Part shown: positions 8,786 to 16,805 of the stretch, piece by piece | Layout of the letters: each line of letters starts with the position of its first letter | Position numbering within the stretch: position 1 is the first letter of the stretch | Source: JALYXI01 sp963795835 | GTDB lineage: Bacteria; Acidobacteriota; Terriglobia; Bryobacterales; Bryobacteraceae | Length of the DNA: 64,000 nt | Assembly (NCBI GenBank): GCA_963795835.1 | Contig: CAWCJC010000007.1 | Coordinates: 1-64,000 of the forward strand | Direction: 5' to 3' | Notes under the pieces: model-generated | Seen by the model: only the letters and a program-made list of their open reading frames with translations | Told to the model about the DNA's origin: nothing | Databases searched by the model: none | Made by a program: the position numbers and the translations under genes

Positions 8786-10121
8786 GGGTCAATCCTAGCG
8801 CACGGATGCGCTTATGCAAATTGGTGCGCTCAATGCCCAACACGCGCGCGGCGGCGGAGACGTTCCAGGCGGCGGAATCGAGCGCGCGCATCAGGTGTTC
8901 GCGCTCCGCGGATTCACGCGCTTCCTGCACCGTGGAGCGCGGGCCGGCTTCGCGTTGTACCCGGATTTCGACGGGGATGGAGGCGGCGCCGATCCGTTCT
9001 TCAGGGGTCAGAATCGCCATCCGCTCAACCACGTTGCGGAGTTCGCGCGCATTTCCGGGCCAGGTGTAGCCTTCCAGGAGTTCAAACACTTGCTCGTCCA
9101 GGCGCTTGGCGCGAAAGTTGTTGCGGGAACAGAACTCGTCGAGAAAGTAGAGCGCGAGTTGGCGTATGTCCTGCGGGCGCTCACGCAAAGGCGGCACCTG
9201 AATTGGCACCACGCTCACGCGGTAGTACAAGTCTTCGCGGAATTTGCCTTGCCCCACCATGGCCTGAAGATCCCGGTTGGTAGCGGAAAGAACGCGCACG
9301 GAGACGCGGATATTTTGCTCTCCGCCCACGCGGTGAAACTCGCCTTCCTGGAGCACGCGGAGGAGTTTTGCCTGCGACGCGGAGTGAAGGTCGCCCACTT
9401 CATCGAGGAAAAGCGTGCCGTTATCGGCCAGTTCGAACTTACCGCGGCGCAGTGCGGTGGCTCCCGTGAAGGCTCCCTTTTCATGGCCGAAAAGTTCGCT
9501 TTCCATCAGTTCCGTAGGGATGGCGGCGCAGTTCACTTTCACGAACGGGCCTGAGGAAAAAGGGCTGTTCTGGTGAATGTGGGCCGCTAAGAGTTCCTTG
9601 CCTGTGCCGGATTCGCCGATCAGGAGCACGCGCGCGTCGGATTTGGCGGCCATGGTGGCTTGCGAAACGGCGCGCTCGAAAGCGGGACTGCTGCCGATCA
9701 TTTTGGGCCCTTGCCCCACCATCTCTTTCAGCTTCTCGTTTTCCTTGGTGAGGGTGGCCTGGGAGAGCGCATTTTTCAGCGCCACCAGAACCCGGTCCCG
9801 GCTGAGCGGCTTTTCGAGGAAGTCGAACGCTCCTGCTCTTGTGGCTTCTACGGCGTCGGCGATGGTAGCGTGGCCGGAAATCATAATCACCGGGCTCTTC
9901 ACTTCCTGCTGCTGCAGGGCGCGGAGCAGGTCGATGCCGCTTCCATCCGGTAGCCGGACGTCGAAGAGGAACACGTCGATGCGCTGGGGGTCGGGAAACT
10001 TGCGGAATTCGGCCAGGGAGCGAAAAACATTGACGGCATAGCCTTCGCGCTCGAGGATCATGCGCAGCGAGCGCCCGATGTTCTCTTCATCGTCGACAAT
10101 CAGGACGCGCCTAGTGATCAT
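8775..10121 (-). CDS. NtrC/NtrX-family sigma-54 response regulator
   Basis: The 448 residues hold, in order, a receiver domain (acidic pair in IVDDEEN, phospho-acceptor Asp at about residue 54 in FLFDVRLPDGSG, conserved Lys in FLEKPLS), an AAA+ sigma-54 activator domain with Walker A GESGTGKE (about 169-176), the sigma-54 contact loop GAFTGA (about 216-221) and Walker B TLFLDEVGD, and a Fis-type helix-turn-helix at the C-terminus (WNVSAAARVLGIERTNLHKR). The gene starts 11 bases inside the end of the histidine kinase gene, so the two form one two-component system. It should activate sigma-54 promoters when phosphorylated. NtrX-like by context; the signal is not deducible. Confidence 0.93.
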   Translation of the reverse strand: MITRRVLIVDDEENIGRSLRMILEREGYAVNVFRSLAEFRKFPDPQRIDVFLFDVRLPDGSGIDLLRALQQQEVKSPVIMISGHATIADAVEATRAGAFDFLEKPLSRDRVLVALKNALSQATLTKENEKLKEMVGQGPKMIGSSPAFERAVSQATMAAKSDARVLLIGESGTGKELLAAHIHQNSPFSSGPFVKVNCAAIPTELMESELFGHEKGAFTGATALRRGKFELADNGTLFLDEVGDLHSASQAKLLRVLQEGEFHRVGGEQNIRVSVRVLSATNRDLQAMVGQGKFREDLYYRVSVVPIQVPPLRERPQDIRQLALYFLDEFCSRNNFRAKRLDEQVFELLEGYTWPGNARELRNVVERMAILTPEERIGAASIPVEIRVQREAGPRSTVQEARESAEREHLMRALDSAAWNVSAAARVLGIERTNLHKRIRALGLTRAH

Positions 10122-11487
10122 GGGCCACCGGCAGCGTCACGCGAAACCCCGCGCCGCCTAATTCGCCTGCCACCAGCAGAATATCGCCGCCTAAAATCAG
10201 CGCGCTCTTTCTGGCGATTGAAAGACCCAAGCCCATGCCGCGCTTCTTGAACGAAATCGTCGGCTGGAAGAGAGAGTTGCGGGCCTGTTCGCTTAAGCCC
10301 GGGCCGGAATCGTGAACTTCAATCAGGACTCGTTCCGGGGAAATCGAAGTAGAAGTCAAAATGCGTCCTCCCGTTCCCGCGGCTTCGGCGGCATTTTCCA
10401 GAAGGTTGACGAGAATGCCTTTCACCAGGTCCGCGTCGGCCATGGCGCTGGGGACCGAAGTGGAGAGCCGCACGGCGTAGTTCACTTCGGGATGCGCATT
10501 TTTCAGAAACGCAATGCGCTCTTCAACAACCTGATTCACATCGATCGGCTCGGCGAACACTTCGGGTTCGGCGGAGAACTCGGAGAAGGCACGAACCCGG
10601 CGCTCGAGCGATTCCACTTCGTCCACAACAATCGCGGCGGCTTGCTCGAGGAACGTGCGGTCGCTCTCCTGATGGCGCGCGACCATCTCTTCAACGGTGA
10701 GCCGAATGGGCGTCAGCGAATTTTTGACTTCGTGGGCCATCTTGCGCGCCAGCACCTGCCAGCTGGCCAGTTGCGTCAGGTAGATGAGGCGGTCGCGGCT
10801 CGATTGCAGTTGCGCCGCGGTTTCATTGAAAGCGCTGGTCGCGAGCCCGACCTCATCGCGATCCCCGGAATCAAGGCGCGCGGAGAAGTTACCCTTCGCA
10901 AGCTCCGAAAGGCCGCCGGTAAGCTGCTGGATCGGGCGGCTGATGCGATTGGCAAAATAAATGAGCACCAGGAGCGATGCCATCCAGATGGCAAAGGTGA
11001 GAAAGAGATAGGTGTAGTTGAAGCCGCGTCGCAGGTCGCGAGCACGATTATCGGCAATCGTTTGCCGTGCCCGGCGATACTGTTCGGAAATGTCCGCCAT
11101 TTCCAGACCGAGCGGCCGAGAGTAAACAGCGACGCCCGACCCTTCGCGCACCAGATATTCCAAACGATCCTGGCGTGCGCCTTCCAGCCGGAAGCGTTCG
11201 GGTTCTCCGGAGGCCAGGAACTCCTTCAACGGCTCACTAAGTTGCGACGGACGCTGCGCTTCCACCCGGCCCGCGCCGGCATCGGACTTTAACTGCTGGC
11301 GCGCGGCGAGATAAAACTCCCGTCCTGTGTTTTCCAGCGACCGGGAGAGTTCATCCATCTCGCCTGTCGAGGCATAGCTCAAGCTCCGTTCCAGAAGCGA
11401 GGTACTCACCCACAGCGTGGCCAGGAACGGCACTAGTGTAGCCGCCATAAAGACCAGCAGCAGCTTGTTCCGCAGGGTCGCTCTCAT
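10111..11487 (-). CDS. NtrY-like membrane sensor histidine kinase
   Basis: The 458-residue kinase has a first membrane helix at about residues 8-28, an extracytoplasmic stretch of about 130 residues, a second helix at about 160-179, a HAMP segment (NRISRPIQQLTGGLSELAKG), the H-box MAHEVKNSLTP with the phosphorylated His near residue 252, and N, G1 and G2 ATPase motifs (NLLENAAEAA, VHDSGPGL, GMGLGLSIARK). This layout is that of NtrY-type sensors but without a visible PAS domain. It overlaps the DUF4390 gene by ATGA at its start and the response regulator at its end. The sensed signal is unknown; the BamA-like and DUF4390 genes ahead of it suggest an envelope cue. Confidence 0.92.
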   Translation of the reverse strand: MRATLRNKLLLVFMAATLVPFLATLWVSTSLLERSLSYASTGEMDELSRSLENTGREFYLAARQQLKSDAGAGRVEAQRPSQLSEPLKEFLASGEPERFRLEGARQDRLEYLVREGSGVAVYSRPLGLEMADISEQYRRARQTIADNRARDLRRGFNYTYLFLTFAIWMASLLVLIYFANRISRPIQQLTGGLSELAKGNFSARLDSGDRDEVGLATSAFNETAAQLQSSRDRLIYLTQLASWQVLARKMAHEVKNSLTPIRLTVEEMVARHQESDRTFLEQAAAIVVDEVESLERRVRAFSEFSAEPEVFAEPIDVNQVVEERIAFLKNAHPEVNYAVRLSTSVPSAMADADLVKGILVNLLENAAEAAGTGGRILTSTSISPERVLIEVHDSGPGLSEQARNSLFQPTISFKKRGMGLGLSIARKSALILGGDILLVAGELGGAGFRVTLPVAHDH

Positions 11488-12108
11488 GAACGGCCCCCGC
11501 GTAAATCATTCAACAGAAATGGACCGGCATCCACTTGCCAGCGCGGCTGCTGGGCGCGGGCCGGGCGGCTAAAAAGTTCAATCAGGCGCGTGATGTTGAT
11601 GCCCGGTTCGCCGATCACCTGCGCCCCCTCGCGGCCCTCCTCACCATGCAGTTCAAACCGAACCCAGAAGGGACGTCCCGGCGGAAGCTGCGATACGTCC
11701 GCGGTCATCTGGTCGAAACACCACGTCTCCGCCGCTTGCGTTGCCAAGTGAGAAGCATTTCGCGTAATCACCTCATTCCGCGTAATCCCAAAGCGGGTAA
11801 CGGAGAAACGCTCTTCCCAAATGTCGTAGCTCAAGGCAAATCGAGCGACGGAGCGCACGGCTACGGTGGCATTGGCATCGAGTGAAAGAGTAAGTTGGCC
11901 CAGGAACGCGACCGTGGCTCCGTCCTTCAGGCGTTCCAGCGGCTTGCCGCTTAAGAAAGTGAATCCCGGGGGCGGAGATGTGGAGCAGATTCGCGGCGGT
12001 ATCCAGGCGAACGGTCAGTTCCTGCGCGCTGAGCGCTGCCGCTAAGGGGCATCCCAGGCCAGCCAGCAGCCACACTCTTCGCGTTGTTCCCCGCCCGGTT
12101 CCCCGCAT
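11484..12108 (-). CDS. DUF4390-like exported protein, one frame break
   Basis: The start, MRGTGRGTTRRVWLLAGLG..., is a signal peptide ending near ALSAQ, followed by ELTVRLDTAANLLHISAP. After one frame change at about 11950-11970 the text continues FLSGKPLERLKDGATVAFLG and LSYDIWEERFSVTRFG, the pattern of DUF4390 proteins. The shift fits skipping one base after CTT (CTT-A-AGC). The span is 208 codons plus one base. DUF4390 genes commonly precede NtrY-type kinases in other phyla, and here the stop overlaps the kinase start by ATGA, which supports the call. The start ATG at 12108 overlaps the BamA-like stop (TGATG). Function unknown. Confidence 0.72.
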
Positions 12109-13337
12109 CAATAATTCATGCCCACCATAAAGAGGGGTTCCACCCGCCCCTGGCGAAGCGGGAAAGCGAGAGCAACGGAGAAAATGCTGTAACGGATGCC
12201 GGCCCCCAAGGAATGTTTAAGGCTGGGCACCTTGCCGAAGCTCCAAAGCGAGCCCGTATCGTAAAAAACGTTGGTCATCCTGTAGCGATATTCGACGGAA
12301 TTGTGGACCAGCCGATTGCCGCCAAGCGGATCAATGTCGTAGCGGTTCCAGCCTCGCAGCAACGAACTTGTGCCCAGAACAAAGCGCTCGAAGAGCGGTG
12401 CACGGCCCGCGATATAGCCAGCCGTGACCTGGTCGGAAACGGAGTGGCGCCCGCGGGTGATGTTGTAACCGGCTGTCCAGTGGTGGCGCGTGTACAGGTA
12501 GTCGCTGCCGAGAGCGTGGCTGGCAATCCGGACGTTATAGGCAGCCTCCGCCGCGCGGCTCCCGTTCTCATCGGGAAATTTCTGCCTGTAGAGAAGGCCG
12601 GCCGTGAACGCATTCGCGCCCTCCACGCGTTCCATGGGAAGGGCCAGATTCATTCGCTCAAAACTAAGTCCTGAGGTGACGAAGAGATTAGGGGTCAGCG
12701 CGAACGTGAGGGCAGGCTCGTAGTTCTGCCGTGTGCGATACACATCGGTGCTGACCGTGGTTCGATTCCACTGCAGATGGTAGTCCTCCACGGTAAAGCG
12801 GAACCGCAGCCTGTCTGTACCCACGTGCGTGTTTTCGTAGCCCGTCTGAATCCCGGTGAAGCGTTCAATATGCTCGTCTCCATCACTCACCAGTCCGAAG
12901 ACAATGGTATGGTTCCGGGAGATGGTGGTCGAGGCAACCACCTGTGCGCTGAAGCCCTGCTTTGAGTGGTAAAGGAATTTGGGGACGGAAACGTCAAGCC
13001 CTACAGAGCGCCGTTCAACTTCGAAAATCACCTTGACCCGCTCCGGCGAGGAGCCCCGGGCTAAGTGCTGTGTAACGGCTTTGGCGTGGAGGTCCTTTCG
13101 GATTACGGAGGAGAGCTGGTCTAAGATTTCGGTGTCGTAGGCGGTTCCGGGAAGCCTGCCGAGCCGTAGCCGGAGGGAATCGGAAAGCTTGGCCGAAGGA
13201 TAACCTTCAATCTCCACCTGCTCGACGATGTAGCGGGAATTGACGTTAACCGCCGAAGCGAGAGAGGACTGGCCGCCTGCGTAGAGGCTCACGGGGAAGA
13301 GGAAGAGCGCCGCGAAAGCCGTCCGGAAGGAAATCAT
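12108..13337 (-). CDS. BamA/TamA-like outer-membrane beta-barrel protein
   Basis: A signal peptide (FALF-type hydrophobic start MISFRTAFAALFLFPVSLYA) is followed by one POTRA-like segment (YIVEQVEIEGYPSAKLSD to KVIFEVERRS) and a barrel of about 270 residues with alternating aromatic strands. The loop motif SSLLRGWNRYDIDPLGGN resembles the RGF/RGY element of the Omp85 family, and the chain ends MVGMNY, an aromatic C-terminal residue typical of barrels. At 409 residues it is far shorter than BamA (about 800), so it is a reduced Omp85-type protein rather than the main assembly factor. It is the first gene of the DUF4390-NtrY-NtrX operon. Confidence 0.75.
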   Translation of the reverse strand: MISFRTAFAALFLFPVSLYAGGQSSLASAVNVNSRYIVEQVEIEGYPSAKLSDSLRLRLGRLPGTAYDTEILDQLSSVIRKDLHAKAVTQHLARGSSPERVKVIFEVERRSVGLDVSVPKFLYHSKQGFSAQVVASTTISRNHTIVFGLVSDGDEHIERFTGIQTGYENTHVGTDRLRFRFTVEDYHLQWNRTTVSTDVYRTRQNYEPALTFALTPNLFVTSGLSFERMNLALPMERVEGANAFTAGLLYRQKFPDENGSRAAEAAYNVRIASHALGSDYLYTRHHWTAGYNITRGRHSVSDQVTAGYIAGRAPLFERFVLGTSSLLRGWNRYDIDPLGGNRLVHNSVEYRYRMTNVFYDTGSLWSFGKVPSLKHSLGAGIRYSIFSVALAFPLRQGRVEPLFMVGMNY

Positions 13338-13467
13338 AGGTCGGTTGTTGGCAACGCCGATGCCAGTGGCGTGGATACACCGGAAAACGCTGCTTTTAGA
13401 ATAACGGAACGTGCGCGTTTAGCACAGGTGTGTCAAGCAGGTGTATCCGGAAGGTTAAGAGTGTGCA

Positions 13468-13491
13468 GGGGTTGGCTGCAAGACCAACCCC
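13468..13491 (-). terminator. Perfect 8-bp hairpin right after RRM gene stop
   Basis: GGGGTTGG and CCAACCCC pair perfectly around an 8-base loop, one base past the stop codon of the RRM gene on the minus strand. No T run follows, so it is not a classic intrinsic terminator. It may stabilise the mRNA 3' end or mark a Rho-assisted end. Confidence 0.5.
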
Positions 13492-13492
13492 G

Positions 13493-13903
13493 TTACAGTG
13501 CTTTAGCCAATTCGGTGGCGAAGGCGCTCTTGGGTTCATTCTCCCGATCGCGCTTGCCGGTACGAACTCTGCGTCCGTTAGGAGCGGGTGCTCCGCCGCG
13601 TGCGTCGCGAGCCGACGGTTGTGTGGTTGCGTTGCCAGGTTGTCCTTTGCCCTTGGACGGCTGAGCGGGATTCGCGCGTAGAAGTTTGTCTTCCAGCGGG
13701 GCCCGATCGAAGCGGCGAATAATCGCCTGCATCTCATCTGCCGTGGGCGCCTCCACGAACGCGAAACCTTTCGATTCCTGTGTTTCGTGGTTGCGGATTA
13801 CTTTTACCGAATCCGCTACCAGGTCTTCGGCGGAAAGCCATTGCTTGATCTCGTCCGCGGTTACCCAGATAGGTAAATTACCCAAAAATACAGTAAAGCT
13901 CAT
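13493..13903 (-). CDS. RRM-type RNA-binding protein with basic tail
   Basis: Residues 1-80 form one RNA recognition motif: RNP2 is VFLGNLP near residue 5 and RNP1 is KGFAFVEA near residue 45. The remaining 55 residues are a disordered, basic, Gly/Pro/Arg-rich tail (ARDARGGAPAPNGRRVRTGK). Bacterial single-RRM proteins of this shape are often cold or stress linked and bind RNA non-specifically; the target here is unknown. The gene stands alone, with its own hairpin downstream and a divergent region shared with rsmD upstream. Confidence 0.88.
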   Translation of the reverse strand: MSFTVFLGNLPIWVTADEIKQWLSAEDLVADSVKVIRNHETQESKGFAFVEAPTADEMQAIIRRFDRAPLEDKLLRANPAQPSKGKGQPGNATTQPSARDARGGAPAPNGRRVRTGKRDRENEPKSAFATELAKAL

Positions 13904-13990
13904 TCAGTGATTGTGTTAACTCCGTTGGTGGGTGTGAGGCAGTTCAAAGGGAGGAAGCCGATCTATTGCCTGCTAGATAGTATCAGACCA

Positions 13991-14008
13991 ATTTGCAAAG
14001 ATGCAAAT
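13991..14008. promoter_or_regulatory. Perfect inverted repeat in divergent RRM/rsmD region
   Basis: ATTTGCA-AAGA-TGCAAAT is an exact 7-bp inverted repeat with a 4-base spacer, lying about 69 bases before the rsmD start and 88 before the RRM start. The shape suits a binding site for a dimeric regulator. No known operator consensus is recognised. Confidence 0.4.
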
Positions 14009-14076
14009 CCAACCCTTGCTAAGTCCTTGGATGGCGAGGGCTAACAGAAAGTTTCAGTACATGTGATAAAGGAAAG

Positions 14077-14628
14077 GTGCGGGTGATCGCGGGAGAATTT
14101 CGCAGCCGTTTGCTGCAATCCGTGGCTGGTTCGGAGGTTCGGCCCACGCCGGACCGGCTGCGGGAGACGCTGTTCAATATTCTGGCTCCGGAAATTGCGG
14201 GCACGGTCTTTCTGGATGTGTACGCGGGCAGCGGCGCCGTGGGAATTGAGGCGTTAAGCCGGGGCGCGGCACGCTCGGTGTTTATCGAAAATTCGAAGGC
14301 GGCGATTGCCGTCCTTGAGAGAAACCTGAAGTCGCTGGGGCTGGAGAAGCGGTCCCTGGTTCTGAAAGGGACGGCGCGAAAGAAGCTGGAGCCGGGGTTG
14401 GCGGATCTCGTCTTTTTGGATCCGCCCTATCCCTTGGAAAGTGAGTATGCTGTGTCCCTCGGTCTTTTAGGAGGCGATGAGCGGGCCCGGATCGTTGTCG
14501 CGCAGCATTCCGTGCGTACCAAGCTTGAAGATGAGTATGGGGGAATGCGCAAGTATCGGGAGCTACGGCAAGGGGAAAATGCGCTGACCTTCTACGCGGC
14601 GGCGTCAGGCGGAGATAAACTTGGATGA
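14077..14628 (+). CDS. rsmD: 16S rRNA (guanine-966-N2)-methyltransferase RsmD
   Basis: RsmD methylates N2 of G966 in 16S rRNA during 30S assembly. The start MRVIAGEFRSRLLQ, the RPTPDRLRETLFNIL block, the SAM-binding FLDVYAGSGAVGIEALSRGA and the catalytic DPPYP motif (near residue 113) are all present. Length (183 residues) is usual. The start codon is GTG at 14077 with an AAGGAAAGG-type ribosome binding site just upstream. The stop overlaps the start of an antitoxin gene by ATGA. Confidence 0.93.
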   Translation: MRVIAGEFRSRLLQSVAGSEVRPTPDRLRETLFNILAPEIAGTVFLDVYAGSGAVGIEALSRGAARSVFIENSKAAIAVLERNLKSLGLEKRSLVLKGTARKKLEPGLADLVFLDPPYPLESEYAVSLGLLGGDERARIVVAQHSVRTKLEDEYGGMRKYRELRQGENALTFYAAASGGDKLG

Positions 14629-14837
14629 TGGTCAGCCAAGAAATTCAGGTGGTGTCCAACGAGCAAGGTGAGCCCACGGGCGTGATCGTCCCGATCGAGC
14701 TTTGGCGAGAAATTGCCTCCGAAAGAGAAACCGCGTACCTGCTCAGCTCTGCAACCATGAAAGCGCGTTTATTGGCCGCCAAGGATCGTGAAGGCGGAAT
14801 GTCGTTCGAGGAAGTTGTTGCGAAGCTTGGAGTTTGA
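14625..14837 (+). CDS. YefM/Phd-like antitoxin
   Basis: A 70-residue protein with the short form of the Phd/YefM fold: a beta start (IQVVSNEQGEPTGVIVPIEL) followed by the family's characteristic ETAYLLSSATMKARLLAA helix and an acidic tail (MSFEEVVAKLGV) that would wrap the toxin. It lies directly ahead of, and overlaps, a clear YoeB-type toxin, which settles the call. Its ATG shares ATGA with the rsmD stop, so its translation is probably coupled to a housekeeping gene. The pair would be autoregulated as in known yefM-yoeB systems, but no operator is recognised. Confidence 0.82.
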   Translation: MMVSQEIQVVSNEQGEPTGVIVPIELWREIASERETAYLLSSATMKARLLAAKDREGGMSFEEVVAKLGV

Positions 14838-15075
14838 CTCCACTGCGTTTGAAGATCTGGCGTGGTGGGTTGAACATGATAAGGCGCGAGCACTTCGCAT
14901 CATTCGACTGATCCGGGAAACGCATCGCAGCCCGATAAGCGGATTGGGCAAACCAGAGCCGCTGAAGCATGACTTGGCGGGTTGCTGGTCCAGACGTATA
15001 GATCAAGAACACCGGCTTGTATACCAAGTTACGGAGAAGACCATCCGAATTCTGGCGTGCAGGTTCCACTATTAG
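14818..15075 (+). CDS. yoeB: YoeB-type mRNA interferase toxin
   Basis: YoeB toxins bind the ribosome and cleave mRNA in the A site. The chain matches along its whole length: LEFDSTAFEDLAWW, then LIRETHRSPISGLGKPEPLK, then GCWSRRIDQEHRLVYQV and the C-terminal ACRFHY containing the catalytic Glu/Arg/His set. The TTG at 14818 gives 85 residues and an N-terminus aligned with known YoeB; GAGGA lies five bases upstream. TTG at 14815 or GTG at 14788 are alternatives. The gene overlaps the antitoxin by 20 bases. Nothing suggests inactivation. Confidence 0.9.
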   Translation: MRSLEFDSTAFEDLAWWVEHDKARALRIIRLIRETHRSPISGLGKPEPLKHDLAGCWSRRIDQEHRLVYQVTEKTIRILACRFHY

Positions 15076-15101
15076 TCGGACAGGCGCGAGTACGTTTGCG
15101 C

Positions 15102-15126
15102 GTTGCGTACCTATGTTGCGTACCTA
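15102..15126. repeat. Direct repeat of GTTGCGTACCTA
   Basis: GTTGCGTACCTA occurs at 15102-15113 and again at 15115-15126, one base apart, in the 99-base gap between the convergent yoeB and surE genes. Two copies only; origin unknown, perhaps a small slippage duplication. Confidence 0.6.
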
Positions 15127-15174
15127 AAGAGAAAAGCGGCAAGCGAGGAATGCCCTAATGTTCGGCCGGAAAGT

Positions 15175-15858
15175 CTAGAACCCGCACCTGAGCCGGCTGA
15201 TCGTGATCGCCCCCGAGAAACACAATTCCACATCTCGGCCGGGAACGCGAGCGCGGGACGAATACTGGCCCGAATACTTGTAGGCGCCGTTTTCCACGGA
15301 ATAATTGACAGGAAGAGCCGAGTGGTCCAGGTCGCAGAAAACGGTTTGCGGTTGGCTTTCACTGCCGTGCGGCAGATTGACGTTCCAGAACTCTCCCGGC
15401 GCCAGCTCCTTCTTAATTAGTTCCCGCAACACTGCTGCGGCACGAACCGCGGCCAGATCCCAATCCACTTCTTTACCTTTCGCGATGAAATGAGAGATAG
15501 CAATGGCCGGCCAACCGAGCAAAGCCGCTTCGCGGGCCGCCGCAACCGTTCCGGAGTAGCAGGTATCCATGCCGAGGTTGCCTCCGCGGTTAATTCCGGA
15601 GATTAGCCACGTGGCGTCCACTGCCAGGCAGGCGCGCGCCAGCCGTGCGCAATCGGCCGGTCCGCCCTCAACAGAGAAGCGGTTTGGGCCGACTTCGCGG
15701 ACCGGAATCGGGTGATCGGTCGTAACGTGGTGGCTCATGGACGAATGGCACCGGTCCGGCGCCACCAGCGTGGTTTCGCCCAGCGCCTGGCATGCCTTTG
15801 TGAGCGCAGCCAATCCCGGCGCTTCAATCCCGTCGTCATTCGTTAACACCAGCTTCAT
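15175..15858 (-). CDS. surE: 5'/3'-nucleotidase SurE
   Basis: SurE is a metal-dependent nucleoside monophosphatase of the survival/repair type. The N-terminal motif KLVLTNDDGIEAPGL supplies the Asp-Asp metal ligands; SSMSHHVT, SGINRGGNLG and YSGTVAAAREAALLG are the other conserved blocks. At 227 residues it is a little shorter than E. coli SurE but complete. The gene is alone on the minus strand, convergent with yoeB. Confidence 0.93.
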   Translation of the reverse strand: MKLVLTNDDGIEAPGLAALTKACQALGETTLVAPDRCHSSMSHHVTTDHPIPVREVGPNRFSVEGGPADCARLARACLAVDATWLISGINRGGNLGMDTCYSGTVAAAREAALLGWPAIAISHFIAKGKEVDWDLAAVRAAAVLRELIKKELAPGEFWNVNLPHGSESQPQTVFCDLDHSALPVNYSVENGAYKYSGQYSSRARVPGRDVELCFSGAITISRLRCGF

Positions 15859-16015
15859 CCTGCTTCAGTATCGCAACCGGCTTCGCGAACCAGCCTCGCT
15901 CAATCTCCGGTCACAGAAAACAGAAATTTCTTTTCTCAGGCAGGCCCGCTCCTTCAGCCGCGCGCCGCAGGCCGGCGCTCCATCGCTATGCTCTGCTGAG
16001 ACCGGAGATCCCCCC

Positions 16016-16726
16016 ATGTCCGCACCGGCAATCGCTCTACGCAACCAGGAAAACGCGCAACACTCCACTGGACCCCGCACCAAAGAAGGCAAGCAGAAGT
16101 CCTCTCTCAATGCTCTGCGCCATGGCCTCACCAGTCAGCTGGTTGTTCTCCCCACCGAAGATCATGCGGAGTACACCCGTTTTCGGGCCGAACTGCTGGC
16201 CGACCTCAAACCGCAAGGTACAACGGAATCCCTACTGGCCAACACCGTGTGCGACACCCACTGGCGTCTGGAGCGCGCTCGCAACACCGAAACCAACATC
16301 CTCGCGCTCGCCCAGTTTGAAGGCCTCCCAGCCAACATCGATTCCGTGGAAGACGCCGAAAAGCGTCAGGCCCTTGCCAGCGCCCACGCATACCTCAAGT
16401 ACGAGCGCGTGCTCAGAAACCTGCAACACCATGAGGCCAGACTTCAACGGATACTGCTGAAAACGCTAGCCGAACTGAAGGCGCTTCAACTAATGCGTGA
16501 ACAGGAGGCGGCGCGCCTGCTGGACCAGGCCGCTTGCACCAAAATTCACCATGTTTCCAACAACTTACCGTTTGACCCCGCCGAACTTGGCTTCGTTTTT
16601 ACGCAAGCGGAAATTGACGCTGAATTGAAGCGGCAACACGTACTCGCGCATCCAAGAAAACCGTTCTTGTATTCCAAATCACCTACGGATAAGCCCACGC
16701 TGAATACTGAGGTTGAGTCCAGATAA
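16016..16726 (+). CDS. Uncharacterised acidobacterial family protein (STGPRT motif)
   Basis: The 236-residue protein starts MSAPAIALRNQENAQHSTGP and has the block TGPRTKEGKQKSSLNALRHG, followed by a helical, charged region without signal peptide or membrane segment. From memory, proteins with this N-terminal NA..STGP.T..GK..S..NA..HG signature are abundant and multi-copy in soil acidobacteria and planctomycetes; none has a known function to my knowledge. The start at 16016 has GGAG ten bases upstream. The open frame continues 5' to 15737 but that part lacks the family signature. No operon partner is obvious. Confidence 0.7.
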   Translation: MSAPAIALRNQENAQHSTGPRTKEGKQKSSLNALRHGLTSQLVVLPTEDHAEYTRFRAELLADLKPQGTTESLLANTVCDTHWRLERARNTETNILALAQFEGLPANIDSVEDAEKRQALASAHAYLKYERVLRNLQHHEARLQRILLKTLAELKALQLMREQEAARLLDQAACTKIHHVSNNLPFDPAELGFVFTQAEIDAELKRQHVLAHPRKPFLYSKSPTDKPTLNTEVESR

Positions 16727-16805
16727 GCCGCTGCGACCACGGCGCGCCAGGAGTCGCAACGTAGTGCAGTCTGGTTGCATCTTATGTAGTGAAGAAGATA
16801 AAAAT

